NCBI GenBank assembly: GCA_021781075.1
Contig: JAJXXN010000145.1
Span: 1-7,304, forward strand
From: Acidobacteriota bacterium
Lineage (GTDB): Bacteria; Acidobacteriota; Terriglobia; Terriglobales; Acidobacteriaceae
Length of the DNA: 7,304 nucleotides
Reading direction: 5' to 3'
Shown: positions 6,056 to 7,304 of the stretch, one piece after another
Layout of the letters: every line of letters starts with the position of its first letter
Position numbering within the stretch: position 1 is the first letter of the stretch
Position numbers and translations under genes: made by a program
Notes under the pieces: generated by a model
Told to the model about the DNA's origin: nothing
The model's input: only the letters and a program-made list of their open reading frames with translations
Databases searched by the model: none

Positions 6056-6373
6056 ATGAAAAAGTTTACAAGTGCGGCATGTGTCCTGCTGGTATCCATG
6101 TTGTTGACGGCATGCCGCGCATCGAGCGTGGAAGGCTTCATCAGCGATTCGATGTGCGGGCGCAAACACATCATGCCGGGCGCCAGTGACGCCGAGTGCA
6201 CAAATGAATGCGTGAAAGCGGGCGCCCAATACGTGGTGGTGGCCGACGACAAGATTTATTTCCTTGCCGGGAACCTGCAGGACGCCGCGGCGCTGGCCGG
6301 GAAAAAGGCGCATGTGGAGGGGGCGGTTTCGGGCAACACAATCACGGTCTCGTCCATGCGCGAAATAAATTGA
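6056..6373 (+). CDS. Small lipoprotein of unknown function with a Cys/His cluster
   Basis: The 105-aa product begins MKKFTSAACVLLVSMLLTAC, a textbook lipoprotein signal with lipobox LTAC and lipidated Cys20. The mature part of about 85 residues opens with VEGFISDSMCGRKH (25-38) and goes on to ECTNECVKAGAQYVVV (47-62), DDKIYFLAGN (64-73) and a beta-rich tail, AHVEGAVSGNTITVSSM (85-101). This pattern resembles a small envelope-protein family common in Acidobacteria; I recall the name DUF5818 but could not check it. Cys34, His38, Cys48 and Cys52 could bind a metal or form disulfides. The fold around the second half may be OB-like, judged only by the alternating strands. The gene has a good Shine-Dalgarno, is divergent from the radical SAM gene and convergent with dnaB. 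Confidence 0.85.
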   Translation: MKKFTSAACVLLVSMLLTACRASSVEGFISDSMCGRKHIMPGASDAECTNECVKAGAQYVVVADDKIYFLAGNLQDAAALAGKKAHVEGAVSGNTITVSSMREIN

Positions 6374-6379
6374 ACATGG

Positions 6380-6420
6380 GCCCCGCCTGCGCTTAAATAC
6401 TGAGATCGCGAGGGCGGGGC
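6380..6420 (+). terminator. GC-rich hairpin after the small lipoprotein gene, possible terminator
   Basis: GCCCCGCC (6380-6387) and GGCGGGGC (6413-6420) pair perfectly over 8 bp, starting 7 bp past the stop codon. The loop is long (25 nt) but can form a small inner GCG/CGC stem. Only a short TTT follows at 6424-6426, so termination would be weak or Rho-assisted. It lies between two convergent genes and may block transcription from either side. Confidence 0.45.
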
Positions 6421-6452
6421 AGCTTTGCGGCATCGGCCGGCGACTGAATCGG

Positions 6453-6506
6453 GGTACTGTACCGCAATTGATTCCAAGCTTCGATGTGGCACGGCCACAC
6501 TCATCG
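6453..6506. other. Two short palindromes downstream of dnaB
   Basis: GGTAC-T-GTACC (6453-6463) is a perfect 11-bp palindrome. TGTGGC-acg-GCCACA (6485-6499) makes a tight 6-bp hairpin with a 3-nt loop, and flanking CGA/TCG (6482-6484, 6504-6506) can extend it on the far side of a bulge. Neither is followed by a T-run on the minus strand, so they are not standard terminators for dnaB. The rest of the 196-bp convergent gap shows no gene or recognisable RNA. Confidence 0.35.
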
Positions 6507-6569
6507 GGATTGGTATCCGTCGAAGGGTTTTCACCACTGAGGGTTACCCGATATTCAGCAAGCGCCGTC

Positions 6570-7304
6570 TCAGGCCTCGTGCCGCCGGTCCACATTCTCA
6601 AAGCGCGTGAACTGGGAAAGGAAGTTCAAGTGCACCGTGCCGGTCGGGCCGTTGCGCTGCTTTGCCAGGATGATTTCCGAGTCCTTGAGCTCGGCGTCGG
6701 TCTTTTCCTGGTCGCGGTTGTAATAGGCCTCGCGGTGGATGAACGCCACCACGTCGGCATCCTGCTCGATCGACCCCGACTCGCGCAGGTCGCTCAGCAG
6801 CGGGCGCTTGTCCTCGCCGCGCCGCTCGCTGGCGCGCGAAAGCTGCGAGAGCGCCATCACCGGCACATCCATCTCCTTCGCCAGTGCCTTCAACCCGCGC
6901 GAAATCGCCGAGACCTCCTGGGTCCGGTTCTCATAATTGCGGTTCGAGCTGCCCTGTGTCGAGCTCATCAATTGCAGGTAATCGACCATGATGAGGTCGA
7001 GCTGGCCGGCGTTTTGCCGCAGGCGGCGGGCCTTGGCGCGCATCTCGGCAAGCGAGATGCCGGCGGTGTCGTCGATGAAGAGACGTGATTCCACCAGTTC
7101 CTCCAGCGCGCGGCGCAACTTGTCCTGCTCCTCGCGGCCCAGGAAGCCGGTCTGCAAATGCCGCTGGTCAACCCACGCCTGGCTGGCCAGCAGGCGGCGC
7201 AACAGCGATTCCTTGCCCATTTCAAGGCTGAAAACGGCGACAACGGATTTGTTCATCACGGCGGCATTCTGTGCGATGTTGAGCGAAGCGCGGTTTTTCC
7301 CATC
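6570..7304 (-). CDS. dnaB: Replicative DNA helicase DnaB, C-terminal half, with apparent frameshift at the window edge
   Basis: DnaB is the hexameric ring helicase that unwinds DNA 5'-3' at the replication fork. The window holds about 244 codons of the RecA-like motor domain. Visible motifs are VVAVFSLEMGKESL (H1a), DLIMVDYLQLM (Walker B/H2, about 6969-6998), VPVMALSQLSRASERR (H3), RESGSIEQDADVVAFIHR (H4) and AKQRNGPTGTVHLNF near the end, which carries the arginine-finger region. The stop is TGA at 6570-6572. The body frame is open to the edge, but the Walker A codons for MGKT (7303-7292) lie in a different frame from LNIAQNAA that follows (from 7283). One base seems to be missing between 7291 and 7283. 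This could be a true frameshift or an assembly error. The N-terminal domain lies beyond the window. Confidence 0.95.
   Translation of the reverse strand, partial: DGKNRASLNIAQNAAVMNKSVVAVFSLEMGKESLLRRLLASQAWVDQRHLQTGFLGREEQDKLRRALEELVESRLFIDDTAGISLAEMRAKARRLRQNAGQLDLIMVDYLQLMSSTQGSSNRNYENRTQEVSAISRGLKALAKEMDVPVMALSQLSRASERRGEDKRPLLSDLRESGSIEQDADVVAFIHREAYYNRDQEKTDAELKDSEIILAKQRNGPTGTVHLNFLSQFTRFENVDRRHEA

Noticed and set aside
5852..6601. 249-codon minus-strand frame across the small lipoprotein gene
   Set aside because: Spans the intergenic gaps and has no recognisable domain; the plus-strand gene has a signal peptide and Shine-Dalgarno.

Overview
This high-GC window (AT-richer between some genes) has a bacterial chromosomal layout and no sign of mobile DNA, rRNA, tRNA or CRISPR. 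The best taxonomic guess is Acidobacteriota. That rests on the DUF4382/DUF5666-type lipoprotein and the small GFISDSMCG-type lipoprotein, both of which I associate with that phylum, together with housekeeping genes scattered in no classical operon. It is an inference from protein style, not a measured placement.

Layout, left to right. (1) A DCC-family (DUF393) thiol-oxidoreductase-like gene on the minus strand runs off the left edge (1-415). (2) Divergent from it is hemL, glutamate-1-semialdehyde aminomutase (512-1807, +). A consensus TATAAT lies only 9 nt before its ATG. (3) A membrane-anchored NodB/CE4 polysaccharide deacetylase (1797-2573, -) is convergent with hemL and overlaps it by 11 bp. 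(4) dut, dUTPase (2607-3041, +), is divergent from the deacetylase. The 33-bp gap between them holds a perfect 9+6+9 inverted repeat. (5) A 476-aa DUF4382-type lipoprotein (3128-4558, -) has a strong Shine-Dalgarno and a clear intrinsic terminator facing dut. (6) An orphan radical SAM protein with a SPASM/twitch-like cysteine-rich C-terminus (4788-5837, -) is divergent from (7) a 105-aa lipoprotein with a conserved-looking Cys/His set (6056-6373, +). (8) The C-terminal half of the replicative helicase dnaB (6570-7304, -) runs off the right edge.

The genes do not form one pathway. hemL (tetrapyrrole precursor), dut (nucleotide sanitation) and dnaB (replication) are core functions. The deacetylase and the two lipoproteins are cell-envelope proteins. 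The DCC and radical SAM proteins are redox or metal enzymes of unknown substrate. Nearly every neighbouring pair is convergent or divergent, so most genes are probably transcribed singly.

The points most worth a second look are: an apparent one-base deletion just after the Walker A motif of dnaB; the symmetric palindrome between the deacetylase and dut, whose arms contain outward-facing -10-like hexamers placed as for leaderless mRNAs; and the unassigned radical SAM/small lipoprotein divergent pair. I saw no convincing evidence of a new multi-gene system.
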